Numbered from the stretch's first letter, positions 27,943 to 37,116 are shown. The stretch: 64,000 nucleotides of DNA from Aquisalinus flavus (GCF_022559625.1 NZ_CP042288.1:62001-126000); one strand, 5' to 3'. Made by a program: numbers and translations. The notes: generated by a model from the letters alone, not told the origin.

Positions 27943-28836
27943 ATGAACATCATGAGAATGGATATCGCCCCGCCCGTGACCCTGACCGTCAGGGGCAAGG
28001 AGCGGACTTTCGACATCGACGCTCCCGACCTGCCAGACTGGGTCGAGGAGGGGGCGATGGCGTGCGGCGGCTATCCCTATGACAGGAAGATGGACAAGGA
28101 TGACTACAAGGACCAGCTGGAGGCGTTGCAGCTCGAGCTGGTCAAGATGCAGTACTGGATGCAGGACACCGGCGCGCGCGTGGTCCTGTTGTTCGAGGGA
28201 CGCGATTCGGCCGGCAAGGGCGGCACGATCAAGCGGTTCACGGAATATATGAACCCGCGCATCGCCCATGTCGTCGCCTTGCCCAAGCCGACCGACCGCG
28301 AGCGCGGTGAATGGTACTACCAGCGTTATGTGCGCCACTTCCCGTCGACCGGCGAGATGCGCCTGTTCGACCGGTCGTGGTATAACCGCGCCGGCGTCGA
28401 GCCGGTGATGGGCTTCTGCACCAATAAGGAGTGCGAACACTTTCTGGAGGAAACGCCGGCGTTCGAGAAAATGATCACCCGCGACGGCATGCACTTCTTC
28501 AAGTTCTGGCTCAACATCGGCCAGGAGATGCAGCTGAAACGCTTTCACGACCGCCGCCATGACCCGCTGAAGATCTGGAAGCTGTCGCCAATGGATGTCG
28601 AGGCGCTGACCAAGTGGGATGACTATACGAAGGCGCGCGATCGCATGTTCGAGGCAACGCATACGGATCATGCACCATGGATGGTGATCAAGGCCAATGA
28701 CAAGCGCCGCGCCCGGCTGGGCGCGATCCGCCGCGTACTGCTGGCGCTCGACTATGAAGGCAAGGACAAGAAAGCCATCGGCGACATCGACGACAAGGTG
28801 ATGATGCCCGCCAATGATTTCCTGAAATCGCTTTAG
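27943..28836 (+). CDS. Polyphosphate kinase 2 family protein
   Basis: 297 residues. PPK2 enzymes use polyphosphate to phosphorylate nucleoside di- or monophosphates, or the reverse. The Walker A-like loop [19 protein letters not shown] is at residues 87-105, followed by [23 protein letters not shown] (Walker B-like DRSWYNR, about residues 141-148) and [12 protein letters not shown]. Length and the single-domain form point to the class that mainly uses diphosphates, but class assignment from sequence by eye is not safe. It is divergent from the cyclopropane synthase; its 3' gap carries a family A repeat. Confidence 0.94.
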   Translation: MNIMRMDIAPPVTLTVRGKERTFDIDAPDLPDWVEEGAMACGGYPYDRKMDKDDYKDQLEALQLELVKMQYWMQDTGARVVLLFEGRDSAGKGGTIKRFTEYMNPRIAHVVALPKPTDRERGEWYYQRYVRHFPSTGEMRLFDRSWYNRAGVEPVMGFCTNKECEHFLEETPAFEKMITRDGMHFFKFWLNIGQEMQLKRFHDRRHDPLKIWKLSPMDVEALTKWDDYTKARDRMFEATHTDHAPWMVIKANDKRRARLGAIRRVLLALDYEGKDKKAIGDIDDKVMMPANDFLKSL

Positions 28837-28846
28837 CTTTTCCCTC

Positions 28847-28942
28847 CATTTTTCGTGGGCGACAATGGCGCCTGCTCAGGATGAGGACCGCACTTGAACC
28901 CTCACCCTGAGGTGCTGCGAAGCAGCCACGAAGGGCGAGGGT
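28847..28942. repeat. Paired inverted REP-like element (family A), copy 2
   Basis: Same design as the element at 25.8 kb: a degenerate arm on the minus strand (CCTCATCCTGAGC, GGCGCC core, CCCACGAAAAA) and a well-kept arm on the plus strand (CCCTCACCCTGAGGTGC, TGCGAAGCA hairpin, GCCACGAAGGGCGAGGG). It fills the gap between two convergent genes. Confidence 0.8.
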
Positions 28943-28948
28943 GGATAG

Positions 28949-30865
28949 CTATTTCCCCGCCAGCGGCAGGATGATGCGCGACGGCGTCGTCCCGCCATGA
29001 TGCACGGTGTTGGTAGCAATGGCGACTTCGGTCGAATTGTACGGATCGGCGGCCGTGTTCAGGCTGCGCGCGTAAGACGGGAAATTGCTCGAGGATATCT
29101 CGACCCGCACCCGGTGGCCTTTCTCGAACGTGTTGGCGATCAGCATCGGCGGCGGGGCGATCTCATAGACCTCGCCATCCTGCATGAACACCGGCGTCTC
29201 CAGCCCGTCGCGATAGCGCATACGCAGGATCGTGTCGGCGATGTTCCACGCCGTCCCGTCCGGCGCAACATCGACGATCTTGACGGTGAAGTCCGTATCC
29301 GGCGCATCGGAGGAGACGAAGAGCTGCGCATGGGCAAAGCCGAAGACGGGCAGGTCTTCTCGCAACACCTCGGATGTATAGACGAGCACGTCTTCGCGGG
29401 CCTCGATCTCGCGCTGGTCGTAGCTGCCGTCCTGCTGGTCGGTACCCATGCCGGATATCTCACCGCCACGGCTGATCACCGGATCGGCCGGGTCATAGAC
29501 GAAGCTGTCGCTACCGGCCTGCGCTGCGTCGCGGGTCAGGGCGCCATCGCCCTCCAGCGTATTGGCGCTGCCGCCACTCGTCAGGGTAAAGATGAGAGCA
29601 TTCTCCCCGGTCGGCAGGACGGACGGGTCGCGCAGGGCGTCGAACTCCTGCCATGCGTTCTCGCCGGCCATATAAGCCATCACAGGTGCGATGTCCGGTG
29701 CCGTGCCCGTGCCTTTCAGGTAATGGTCGAAAAAGGCGATGGACAGGGCGTCATAGTCGAGCCGCGCATCGCCGATGGGGCGGTCGCCGATCATCGTCTC
29801 GGCTTGCTCGCGACCGAACCCGCAATGCTGCCCATTGGTCAGGATGATATACTGGTTCCCGGCACCCGCCGCCTCATTCGCCGCCCGCGCCGTCTCGAAC
29901 GCTGCTGCGGTGGAACGGGCGGAAATATCGTAGAGCGCCTCGGCCCAGAAGCCGGGTACGCGGATCGCTTCTGCGTCTTCATCGGTCAGGCGATTGTCGT
30001 CCCAGTCCGGATGAACCGGCCCGCGGGCGATGTAGTCCTCGAAATCGGTCACTGCCCCGTCGCCCGCTTGTGCCATCTCCGCCATCGGCAGGTGCAGGCG
30101 GATGCCGTCATAGAAATCCTGCTCGCGTGCGTCGCCATCATTGTCGACGCTGAAGGAGGCTGCGGCCCGCTGCCAGGCGTCGTCGTCGAGGCCGGCGGGC
30201 AGTTTCGGCCAGGGCTGCTGCATCTCCTCGTAGAAATAGTTGAACCAGCCCTGCTGCCAGACCCCGCCGCGCCAGAAATTGCCCTGCTCGCGGAACGGGC
30301 CTGCCTCGGCGACACCGACACCGGCAGAGCGGGGGATCATCGCCCTGTGTGCGGGGTGGTTGAGGCTCGCCAGCTTCAACTGGTTCTCGGCCGATGACGA
30401 ACAGCCATAGGTGCCGATCGCGCCATCGGACCAGGGCTGCGCCGTGATCCAGTCGAACGTGTCGAGCCCGTCCTCGACCGGGTTGGGGATCATGGTGAAG
30501 TCGCCTTCCGAGAAATAGCGCCCGCGCTCATGCTGCTCGACCACGGCATAGCCGGCCTTGATCAGTTGTGCCTTGAAGCCTTCGCCGCCGCGCCCCATCT
30601 CGCTGGCATAGGGCGTGCGGATCAGCACCGTCGGCACCGGTGTCCTGCCGCTATCGGGCACGTAAATATCCGTATCGAGACGGATGCCGTCGCGCATCCG
30701 CACGGGGATATGTTCCTCGACCAGCGTGCCCGCTGGCGCAATGAAGCCGGACGGTTGCTCCGGGGCATCGACGCTGGCGCAGGCGGCGAGGGCGGCGGCC
30801 AGGGCGGCGGTCAGCGCACCGGGCAGGCAGTGACGCATGATAGGGCTGGTCTTCAGGTCTTTCAT
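28949..30865 (-). CDS. CocE/NonD-type alpha/beta hydrolase lipoprotein
   Basis: 638 residues, related to cocaine esterase and X-Pro dipeptidyl-peptidase (S15). A lipoprotein signal MRHCLPGALTAALAAALAAC is visible, with Cys about residue 28 from the listed start (ATG at 30838 is an alternative). The catalytic domain has RMRDGIRLDTDIYVP, IRTPYAS, VVEQHERGRYFSEGDF, TFDWITAQPWSDGAIGTYGCSSSAE with the nucleophile Ser in GCSSS (usual GxSYxG), and a C-terminal jelly-roll domain from about residue 430 (GSFVYDPADPVISRGG-type start, HRVRVEISSSNFPSY end). Outer-membrane-anchored acyl ester or amide hydrolase is the likely role. Confidence 0.9.
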   Translation of the reverse strand: MKDLKTSPIMRHCLPGALTAALAAALAACASVDAPEQPSGFIAPAGTLVEEHIPVRMRDGIRLDTDIYVPDSGRTPVPTVLIRTPYASEMGRGGEGFKAQLIKAGYAVVEQHERGRYFSEGDFTMIPNPVEDGLDTFDWITAQPWSDGAIGTYGCSSSAENQLKLASLNHPAHRAMIPRSAGVGVAEAGPFREQGNFWRGGVWQQGWFNYFYEEMQQPWPKLPAGLDDDAWQRAAASFSVDNDGDAREQDFYDGIRLHLPMAEMAQAGDGAVTDFEDYIARGPVHPDWDDNRLTDEDAEAIRVPGFWAEALYDISARSTAAAFETARAANEAAGAGNQYIILTNGQHCGFGREQAETMIGDRPIGDARLDYDALSIAFFDHYLKGTGTAPDIAPVMAYMAGENAWQEFDALRDPSVLPTGENALIFTLTSGGSANTLEGDGALTRDAAQAGSDSFVYDPADPVISRGGEISGMGTDQQDGSYDQREIEAREDVLVYTSEVLREDLPVFGFAHAQLFVSSDAPDTDFTVKIVDVAPDGTAWNIADTILRMRYRDGLETPVFMQDGEVYEIAPPPMLIANTFEKGHRVRVEISSSNFPSYARSLNTAADPYNSTEVAIATNTVHHGGTTPSRIILPLAGK

Positions 30866-30982
30866 CGATATCCCCTTGCTGAAGCTGTCCAGACTGGCAC
30901 AAAGCCGCCGGCCGTTCTACAGGCTTCTGGCGCTACGGTGCGCACGGCACTAGGCTGGCCGGGAACAGGAAAGGGCAGACCG

Positions 30983-32128
30983 ATGCAACTGGAAAAGGGC
31001 AAACCGGAAACCATGAAACCGGAAACCATCGCCATCCATACGCCCGGCATTGGCAGGGACGGGGCCGTTGCGCCGTCGATCCAGCTATCGACGACCTGGC
31101 AGCACGGGCCGGCCTATGAGAATCTGCATGGCTTCCAGTATGTTCGCGACACCAACCCCAATGTCGCCGATCTCGAGGCGCGGCTGGCGGCGATGGAGGG
31201 GGGGGCCGTCGCGGCGGCCTTTGCTTCGGGTATGGCAGCCGGCGCGGCGCTGCTCGCGGCCCTGCCTGAAGGCTGCCGGGTGATCTTCCATCATGATCTC
31301 TATCACGATTTCCGCAATCTCGCCGCCGCGACCTTCCCGGTACGGAATATTCAGGCGGTCTTTGTCGACATGACCGACATCGATGCCCTGGAGGCAGCAT
31401 TGTCGGGGAACACCGCGCTGGTCTGGTTCGAGACACCGTCCAACCCGAAGCTGGATATCATCGACATCGCCGCCGTCTGCCGCTTGGCCCATGATGGCGG
31501 GGCGAGGGTCGTGGTCGATGGCACGTTCGCGACGCCGGTGCTGCAGCGTCCGCTCGCCCTCGGGGCTGACTATGTCATCCACTCCCTGACGAAATATATG
31601 GGCGGGCACAGCGACATCCAGGGCGGCGCGGTGATCGCGCGGGAGGATGATGCCGCTGCCCGCGCCCTGTTCGCCACGCGCAAGGTGACCGGCGGTGTCC
31701 TGTCGCCCTTCAATGCCTGGCTCGTCTCCCGCGGCCTGCAGACCCTGCATTGCCGGATGGAGGCGCATTGCCGCAACGCTGCGGCGGTCGCCGGCTTTCT
31801 CGCCGGGCATGACCGGGTCGAGATCGTGCATTACCCGTTCCTGCCGGGCCGGGCCGGGGAAGACATCGCGCGGTCTCAGATGAAAGCAGGCGGCGGCATG
31901 GTGTCGGTGGAGATCGCCGGCGGGCGCGACGGGGCGCTCGCAATGGCCTCGCGTGTGAGATTGATCCTCAATGCGACAAGCCTCGGCGGCGTCGAAAGCC
32001 TGATCGAACACCGCGCCTCGGTCGAGGGGCCGAAGCCGCGCTCGCCGCAGGGCCTGCTGCGCCTCTCCGTCGGCCTCGAAAACGCCGATGACCTGATCGG
32101 CGACCTCGATCAGGCCCTCAACTTCTGA
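30983..32128 (+). CDS. Cys/Met metabolism PLP-dependent (trans-sulfuration) enzyme
   Basis: 381-residue fold-type I enzyme of the cystathionine gamma-synthase/beta-lyase/methionine gamma-lyase group. The N-terminal AIHTPGIGRDGAVAPSIQLSTTW is typical; PLP contacts include the ASGMAAGAALL helix, ETPSNPKLDI, VVDGTFATPVLQRPL and the Schiff-base lysine in HSLTKYMGGHSDIQGG near residue 207. The closing SLGGVESLIEH is also conserved. Which reaction it performs cannot be decided; no adjacent sulfur gene helps. ATG 30983 is chosen for the GGCAG/AAGGG before it; ATG 31013 is a shorter option. Confidence 0.92.
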   Translation: MQLEKGKPETMKPETIAIHTPGIGRDGAVAPSIQLSTTWQHGPAYENLHGFQYVRDTNPNVADLEARLAAMEGGAVAAAFASGMAAGAALLAALPEGCRVIFHHDLYHDFRNLAAATFPVRNIQAVFVDMTDIDALEAALSGNTALVWFETPSNPKLDIIDIAAVCRLAHDGGARVVVDGTFATPVLQRPLALGADYVIHSLTKYMGGHSDIQGGAVIAREDDAAARALFATRKVTGGVLSPFNAWLVSRGLQTLHCRMEAHCRNAAAVAGFLAGHDRVEIVHYPFLPGRAGEDIARSQMKAGGGMVSVEIAGGRDGALAMASRVRLILNATSLGGVESLIEHRASVEGPKPRSPQGLLRLSVGLENADDLIGDLDQALNF

Positions 32129-32167
32129 AGTCTTCCGCAGACTTTCGAAGTTGGATAGAAGCGGTTA

Positions 32168-32899
32168 TCAGGGCTGGGTCATGAACAAAGCGCGTTCCCG
32201 CTCGCGCCGTTCCACCAGGCTCGACATCTGGACCAGCTCGCCATTGACATTGGCGAGCGTGTGCTGGCTCAACGCCTCTGCGGCGGCGTCGCGCTTGCCA
32301 TTCTGCAAATTGCGGTAGACATCCGTCTGGCCGAAATTCTCGACCCCGACGGATTCCGCGAAAGAAACGAGAGCGGCATATTCGTTCTCGTTCAGCGGCA
32401 CGGTCACCATGCGGCGCACGCCGTCCTGTACCGGTTCGAGGTCGGTCAGCAGCAGGTCTTCTGCCTGCGGCACGGTCAGGGTCTGGCCTTCGATCGCAGT
32501 TGCGGTATGGGCATAGCCAATGTGCCAGTCGCCATCATCGATGGTGGCCGACAGGGTGAGCCCGCGCGAGGTCTTGATGATCTCGAGGCCGTCCCCGTTC
32601 AGGCTCATGGCGCTATTGTCAGCGGTCGGCATGTTGCGCGCGGCATCGGTTGTGGTGCTGGCGGACAGCGCGGCTGTCGCTGCCGGCGTACTCGCCTCGT
32701 CTTGCGTGCTGTCTTCCACCGGTTCTTCCGCCGCAGCGGCGAAGGCGGCGGGCGGCCTTTCGGTACCCGCTATCAAGCCTTCGATCTTGTCGAACCCCTT
32801 GTCGGTCACGCCCGTTACCGTGCCCGGAAGGCCGTAACGTTCGGCGACAAGCGCTCCGACAGCGAATAGAGACAGCCCAAAAAGGAACGCTAATCGCAT
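32168..32899 (-). CDS. Membrane-anchored lysozyme-fold (GH24-like) protein lacking catalytic residues
   Basis: 243 residues. An N-terminal hydrophobic helix MRLAFLFGLSLFAVGALVAE anchors the protein, followed by a long Ala/Thr/Glu linker to about residue 105. The C-terminal domain follows T4-type lysozyme: LEIIKTSRGLTLSATIDDG, WHIGYAHTATAIEGQTL, QAEDLLLTDL, VPLNENEYAALVSFAESVG. In active enzymes the first block reads EG with the catalytic Glu and the glycine-rich block contains TIGYGHT; here Glu is replaced by Arg and Thr by His, so hydrolytic activity is unlikely. Could be a peptidoglycan-binding or localisation factor. No phage genes are nearby. ATG 32953 is a longer alternative. Confidence 0.75.
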   Translation of the reverse strand: MRLAFLFGLSLFAVGALVAERYGLPGTVTGVTDKGFDKIEGLIAGTERPPAAFAAAAEEPVEDSTQDEASTPAATAALSASTTTDAARNMPTADNSAMSLNGDGLEIIKTSRGLTLSATIDDGDWHIGYAHTATAIEGQTLTVPQAEDLLLTDLEPVQDGVRRMVTVPLNENEYAALVSFAESVGVENFGQTDVYRNLQNGKRDAAAEALSQHTLANVNGELVQMSSLVERRERERALFMTQP

Positions 32900-33083
32900 C
32901 TCACCACCTACACCCAGTTCCTGTGATAATATCCAATAGAAATTCTGATGCAAGTGAATGTACGGTTACAGTGCCAAAGAATGTGGGAATCCGTGTTAAG
33001 TACCTGAAAAGTTTAATGAAAGTGATTTGCAGTCTGACATTTGCTCTTTGACAGCGCGGGACATCGCGCCTATTCCGGTCGCC

Positions 33084-34055
33084 ATGCATGAAAGTTTTCA
33101 ACAGGCCGAGAAAGACCGCAGCCGCTGGGCTCTCGCCGCCGCCGGCCTGTCGGTTTCGGTCGCGCTCATCCTCATCGCGGCAAAGCTGGTCGCCTGGATC
33201 ATGTCCGGCTCGACCGCGGTACTCGGCTCGCTCGCGGATTCCTCGCTCGATCTGGTCGGGTCACTCGTCGCCTTTGTCGGCGTGCGCTGGGCAGCGGAGC
33301 CACCGGATGCCGAGCATCGCTTCGGCCATGGCAAGGCGGAGGCGGTTTCCTCGCTGACCCAGATCGTCCTGATTTCCGGCTCGGCGCTCTTTGTTGCCTA
33401 TGAAAGCGTCAGGCGCCTGATTAATCCGGAGCCGCTTGCCAATGGCGGCGTTGCCATGGGGGCGATGGCGCTGTCGCTCGCCCTGTCCATAGGTCTTGTC
33501 GCGTTCCAGTCGCTGGCGATCCGCAAGTCCGGCTCCCTCGCCGTGGAAGGGGACCAGGCGCACTATACCGGCGACATCATCGCCAATGGCGGTACGCTCG
33601 TCGCGGTGTTCCTCGCGGTGCAGTTCGGCTGGCTGCGCGCCGATGCGATTGCCGGTCTCGCCGCGGCTCTATTCCTCGCCCATGCGGCCTGGTCGATCGG
33701 GCGCCGCGCCCTGCCGCAATTGATGGATGAGGAATTGCCGAAGACGCAGCGCGACCGGATCGCCGATATCGTCCGGGCCGACGAGGGCGTCGTTGATTTC
33801 CACGCCCTGCGCACCCGCCGGGCCGGGCAGCGCAGCTATATCCAGATGCATCTCGACCTCGATCCGGACCTGACGCTGCGTGCTGCTCACGCCATTACCG
33901 ACCGGGTCGAGCTGGCCCTGCACGAGGCGTTCCCGGGGGCGGACATCATCCTGCACATGGATCCGTATGGCGAAAGCGAGCCCCATGACAAGTTCGGTGC
34001 GCGGACGGATATCGAGCACCCGGAATACGTGGAGGGGAGCGCTAACATCTCCTGA
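33084..34055 (+). CDS. Cation diffusion facilitator (FieF-like) metal efflux transporter
   Basis: 323-residue inner-membrane antiporter exporting Zn2+/Fe2+-type cations. Six membrane helices start with LSVSVALILIAAKLVAWIMSG; the second helix holds GSLADSSLDLVGSLVAFVGV with the metal-binding Asp pair (about residues 50-56). HRFGHGKAEAVSSLTQ follows, the His/Asp signature of CDF members, and HYTGDIIANGGTLV carries the helix-V ligands. A cytosolic C-terminal domain (residues 205-300) includes VVDFHALRTRRAG and DIILHMDPYG. Start ATG 33084 fits the family N-terminus. The upstream gap holds AT-rich sequence from 32930 that probably includes the promoter. Confidence 0.94.
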   Translation: MHESFQQAEKDRSRWALAAAGLSVSVALILIAAKLVAWIMSGSTAVLGSLADSSLDLVGSLVAFVGVRWAAEPPDAEHRFGHGKAEAVSSLTQIVLISGSALFVAYESVRRLINPEPLANGGVAMGAMALSLALSIGLVAFQSLAIRKSGSLAVEGDQAHYTGDIIANGGTLVAVFLAVQFGWLRADAIAGLAAALFLAHAAWSIGRRALPQLMDEELPKTQRDRIADIVRADEGVVDFHALRTRRAGQRSYIQMHLDLDPDLTLRAAHAITDRVELALHEAFPGADIILHMDPYGESEPHDKFGARTDIEHPEYVEGSANIS

Positions 34056-34171
34056 AAGTTGCATAAATCCCAGTGCTGGGGCCGATTTCAGCGAATTTAA
34101 AGCAGTTATAGTAAAACTCCTGTTAAGCATTTTTGCCTATTGGTGGCGATACTGAACAAGAGGGTTTTCTT

Positions 34172-34909
34172 ATGTCGCTACTGCGTAACGTCCTTACTGC
34201 CGGTGCTGCCACCGCCGCCGGCCTCGCCTTTGCTGCCCCTGCTGTCGCCCAGACGACAGACACGCCGTGGGCGGACAATAACGTCCTGAAACTCGGTGTC
34301 GTCCATTTCTCGATGAATGACGAGACGAGCGAGCTCGCCGGCCCGAACACACCGCCGGGCGTGACCGCCGACGTGCAAAGCCCGACGGCGGCGACCTTCA
34401 CCTATACCCGCCATATCGGCGAGCATTTCGGTGTCGAGCTGCTGGCCGGCATCCCCTTCGGTGTCGAATTGAACGGCTCCGGCTCGATCGAGGGCGTGGG
34501 CCAGGTCGCAGAGGCGACCATCGCGACCGCGACGCTGTCCGGCGTCTATTTCTTCACGCCGCGCTCGGCGCAATGGCGCCCCTATGTCAGCGTCGGCTAT
34601 AACTACACGACATTCTATGACGGCGAGGCGAGCGCGGTTCTCGAAGGCGCGCTGTCCGGCCAGACCGACGTGTCGCTGACCGACTCCACCGGCCCGGGCG
34701 TCTATGCCGGCGTCAACTATGCCGCTGGCGAGAACTGGGTCCTGTCCGCCATCATCGGCTATAACGAGGCACAGACGGACGCGACCCTGCGCACCGATAC
34801 GGTCGTCGATCTGGGCGCTGGCCCGATGAATGTCGGTATTATCGAGCGCGAGATGGAAATCGACCTGAACCCGGTCATCGCCTTCCTCACGGTCGGCTAC
34901 CGGTTCTAG
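34172..34909 (+). CDS. OmpW family outer membrane protein
   Basis: 245 residues: signal peptide MSLLRNVLTAGAATAAGLAFAAPAVA, then an eight-stranded barrel. NNVLKLGVVHFSMND is the characteristic first strand; TATFTYTRHIGEHFGVELLAGIPF, PYVSVGYNYTTFYDG and the final VIAFLTVGYRF (aromatic C-terminus for BAM recognition) follow. OmpW-type pores transport small hydrophobic compounds. AGAGGG is 6 bases before ATG 34172. It is followed by an inverted repeat and a terminator, so it is monocistronic. Confidence 0.93.
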   Translation: MSLLRNVLTAGAATAAGLAFAAPAVAQTTDTPWADNNVLKLGVVHFSMNDETSELAGPNTPPGVTADVQSPTAATFTYTRHIGEHFGVELLAGIPFGVELNGSGSIEGVGQVAEATIATATLSGVYFFTPRSAQWRPYVSVGYNYTTFYDGEASAVLEGALSGQTDVSLTDSTGPGVYAGVNYAAGENWVLSAIIGYNEAQTDATLRTDTVVDLGAGPMNVGIIEREMEIDLNPVIAFLTVGYRF

Positions 34910-34911
34910 AA

Positions 34912-34955
34912 GCGTTTCCCGGTGAAGTGGAAACCGGTTCACCGTAAGGAAACGC
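34912..34955. repeat. Interrupted inverted repeat downstream of the OmpW gene
   Basis: GCGTTTCC-CGGTGAA at the left and TTCACCG-TAA-GGAAACGC at the right form a 15-bp stem with a three-base bulge, starting right after the stop codon. Similar GTGGAAACCGG-type intergenic elements are common in Alphaproteobacteria, from memory. It has no T-run and is not the terminator. Confidence 0.6.
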
Positions 34956-35008
34956 GACACACAAGGAATTCAGACCCCCGCAAGGGGCATGGGGAGAGAG
35001 TGCTTGAG

Positions 35009-35034
35009 CGGGACGGGTCACACCGTCCCGTTTT
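35009..35034 (+). terminator. Rho-independent terminator of the OmpW gene
   Basis: 8-bp stem CGGGACGG/CCGTCCCG, GTCACA loop, TTTT; 100 bases past the stop codon and abutting the end of msrA on the other strand. Confidence 0.8.
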
Positions 35035-35036
35035 CA

Positions 35037-35810
35037 TTATTTGATCCACGCCTCATCGCCCCACAGGCTGCGCAGGCGCGCATCGCGGCCGCAGCCCCGG
35101 CGATAGAGATTATACCGCACACTGCTCTTCTTGTAGTAGTCCTGGTGATACTCCTCGGCGGCATGGAATTCCCGGGCGTCGAGAATGGGGGTGACGATCT
35201 CGCGGTCGAGCACGTCCTCGGCCTCCATCTTGGCGGCCTCGGCGGCGGCGCGCTGCTCGTCATCCTTCACATAGATCGCGGTGGTGTAGCCAAAGCCGCG
35301 ATCGCAGAACTGGCCGCCATCATCGGTCGGGTCGACCGTGCGGAAGAAACGGTCGGCGAGGGTGCGATAGGTAATGACTGACGGGTCGTAATAGATCTTG
35401 GCGACCTCGCGGTGGCCGTCTTTTTCATAGGTCTTGTAGGTCGGGTCGTCGCTCGTCCCGCCGGAATAGCCGGACACGACGGCATCGACGCCCTCCATCT
35501 TCTCGAAGTCGGCCTCGACGCACCAGAAGCAGCCGCCGGCGAAAATCGCGTAATCCTCCAGCGGGTCGCCCGCTGCCATGTCATTCGCGTCCATGTCGGT
35601 CTGCATCTCGACATTGTCGCCGATGCGTTCGGGCACGCGCGTGTCGGACAGGATCTCGTCCGCCTCGGGCGGCGTCTGTTCATAGCCCTCCGCTTCGACC
35701 GGCATCGGGTCGCGCTCGACCTGGCCGCCGGCATCGCAGGCAACGGCGAAACTCACCAGGCCCGCCATCAGGGTCAATGAGGCAATTTGGGGGGTAATTC
35801 TCCGAATCAT
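35037..35810 (-). CDS. msrA: Peptide-methionine (S)-S-oxide reductase, exported/lipoprotein form
   Basis: 257 residues. MsrA reduces methionine-S-sulfoxide in proteins. The catalytic site AIFAGGCFWCVEADFEKMEG (nucleophile is the first Cys of GCFWC, near residue 90) is intact, with VVSGYSGG and EFHAAEEYHQDYY further on; the closing GCGRDARLR cysteine may be the resolving one. Unlike cytosolic MsrA, residues 1-25 form an export signal (MIRRITPQIASLTLMAGLVSFAVAC) ending in a lipobox-like AVAC, followed by an acidic linker of about 55 residues. ATG 35810 has GGAGA upstream. This suggests periplasmic protein repair on an envelope anchor. Confidence 0.92.
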   Translation of the reverse strand: MIRRITPQIASLTLMAGLVSFAVACDAGGQVERDPMPVEAEGYEQTPPEADEILSDTRVPERIGDNVEMQTDMDANDMAAGDPLEDYAIFAGGCFWCVEADFEKMEGVDAVVSGYSGGTSDDPTYKTYEKDGHREVAKIYYDPSVITYRTLADRFFRTVDPTDDGGQFCDRGFGYTTAIYVKDDEQRAAAEAAKMEAEDVLDREIVTPILDAREFHAAEEYHQDYYKKSSVRYNLYRRGCGRDARLRSLWGDEAWIK

Positions 35811-36063
35811 GTCCGCGTCTCCATCATTGCTGCGGACCTTACGAACACGCGCGCGCGCCGCCAATTCACGTCTTCTCACATTCGCGTCGGCGCCGTGGCG
35901 TTCACGCCACAGGCGGAGCAAGGGGGCACAAAGCGCTGGCCGTTTCGCAAGCGGCACGATATGGGCGGCAATTTGTCTATATGTTGGGGAAAATAGCCTA
36001 TTGCGGAAGAGGCGATACCAGATATTGTAATCCCATCACCAAGAAATCCTGAGGGTCCGCACC

Positions 36064-37116
36064 ATGTCCATCATCACCCCGAACACGCCCGGCCTGCTCA
36101 CGCCATCGAAAAGCTACAAGCCGTTCCGCTATCCCTGGGCGTATGATTTCTGGAAGATCCAGCAGCAGGTCCACTGGCTGCCGGAAGAAGTGCCCCTCGG
36201 CGAGGACTGCAAGGACTGGAACAACAAGCTGTCCGATGGCGAGCGCAACCTCCTGACCCAGATTTTCCGCTTCTTCACCCAGTCGGATATCGAGGTCGGC
36301 GGCAATTACATGGAAAACTACATGCCGCTGTTCAAGCCGGTGGAAGTGCGCATGATGCTGGCGTCGTTCTCCAACATGGAGACGGTGCACATCGCCGCTT
36401 ACGCGCTGCTGCTGGAGACGATCGGCATGCCCGACTCTGAATTCGGCGCCTTCATGGAATATGAGGAGATGGCCGCCAAGCACGATTATCTTGGGCGTTT
36501 CGGCGTCGAGACCGAGCGCGACATCCTCACCTCCATGGCCGTGTTCGGCGGCTTCACCGAGGGGCTGCAGCTGTTCGCGTCCTTTGCCATGCTGATGAAC
36601 TTCCCGCGTTTCAACAAGATGAAGGGCATGGGCCAGATCGTGTCGTGGTCGGTGCGCGACGAAAGCCTGCACTGCGAAGGCATGATGAAGCTGTTCCACG
36701 CCTTCGCCAAGGAAACCGATGCGCTGACGCCAGCCGTCAAGGACGACATCGCCGATTGCTGCAAGACCGTCGTCGCGCTGGAAGACAAGTTCATCGATCT
36801 CGCCTTCGAGGCCGGTGAGGTCGAAGGGATGACCCCGGACGATATCAAGGCCTATATCCGCTACATCGCCGACTGGCGCATGGGCCAGCTGGAACTGCCC
36901 AAGATCTACGGCATCGAAAAGCACCCGCTGCCCTGGCTGACGGAAATCCTCAACGGCGTCGAGCACGCCAACTTCTTCGAGGCCCGTGCCACGGAATATT
37001 CCAAGGCCGCCACCAAGGGCGACTGGCACGGCGACAGCGGCGTCTGGGCCCAATTCGATCAGTACAAGGCGAAACGCGATCTGGTTTACGGCGCGGGGGT
37101 CGGTCAGGCGGAGTAG
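36064..37116 (+). CDS. nrdB: Ribonucleoside-diphosphate reductase, class I beta subunit
   Basis: 350-residue radical-generating subunit for deoxynucleotide synthesis. All di-metal ligands are visible: D75 (FTQSDIEV), E106 and H109 (NMETVH), E166 (FTEGL), E200 and H203 (DESLHCEG). The radical tyrosine is Y113, three residues after H109+1, so a tyrosyl-radical class is indicated. nrdA is not in the window, which is less common for class I and means the pair is split or lies elsewhere. The AT-rich upstream sequence (TTGTCTATATGTTGGGG) probably holds the promoter; I could not assign NrdR boxes. The gene ends 60 bases before the GIY-YIG/repeat locus. Confidence 0.94.
   Translation: MSIITPNTPGLLTPSKSYKPFRYPWAYDFWKIQQQVHWLPEEVPLGEDCKDWNNKLSDGERNLLTQIFRFFTQSDIEVGGNYMENYMPLFKPVEVRMMLASFSNMETVHIAAYALLLETIGMPDSEFGAFMEYEEMAAKHDYLGRFGVETERDILTSMAVFGGFTEGLQLFASFAMLMNFPRFNKMKGMGQIVSWSVRDESLHCEGMMKLFHAFAKETDALTPAVKDDIADCCKTVVALEDKFIDLAFEAGEVEGMTPDDIKAYIRYIADWRMGQLELPKIYGIEKHPLPWLTEILNGVEHANFFEARATEYSKAATKGDWHGDSGVWAQFDQYKAKRDLVYGAGVGQAE

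Noticed and set aside
32168..32899. Phage endolysin, prophage remnant
   Set aside because: Catalytic residues are absent and no other phage genes surround it.
35958..36063. NrdR box upstream of nrdB
   Set aside because: AT-rich sequence present but no pair of boxes with the expected spacing could be recognised by eye.
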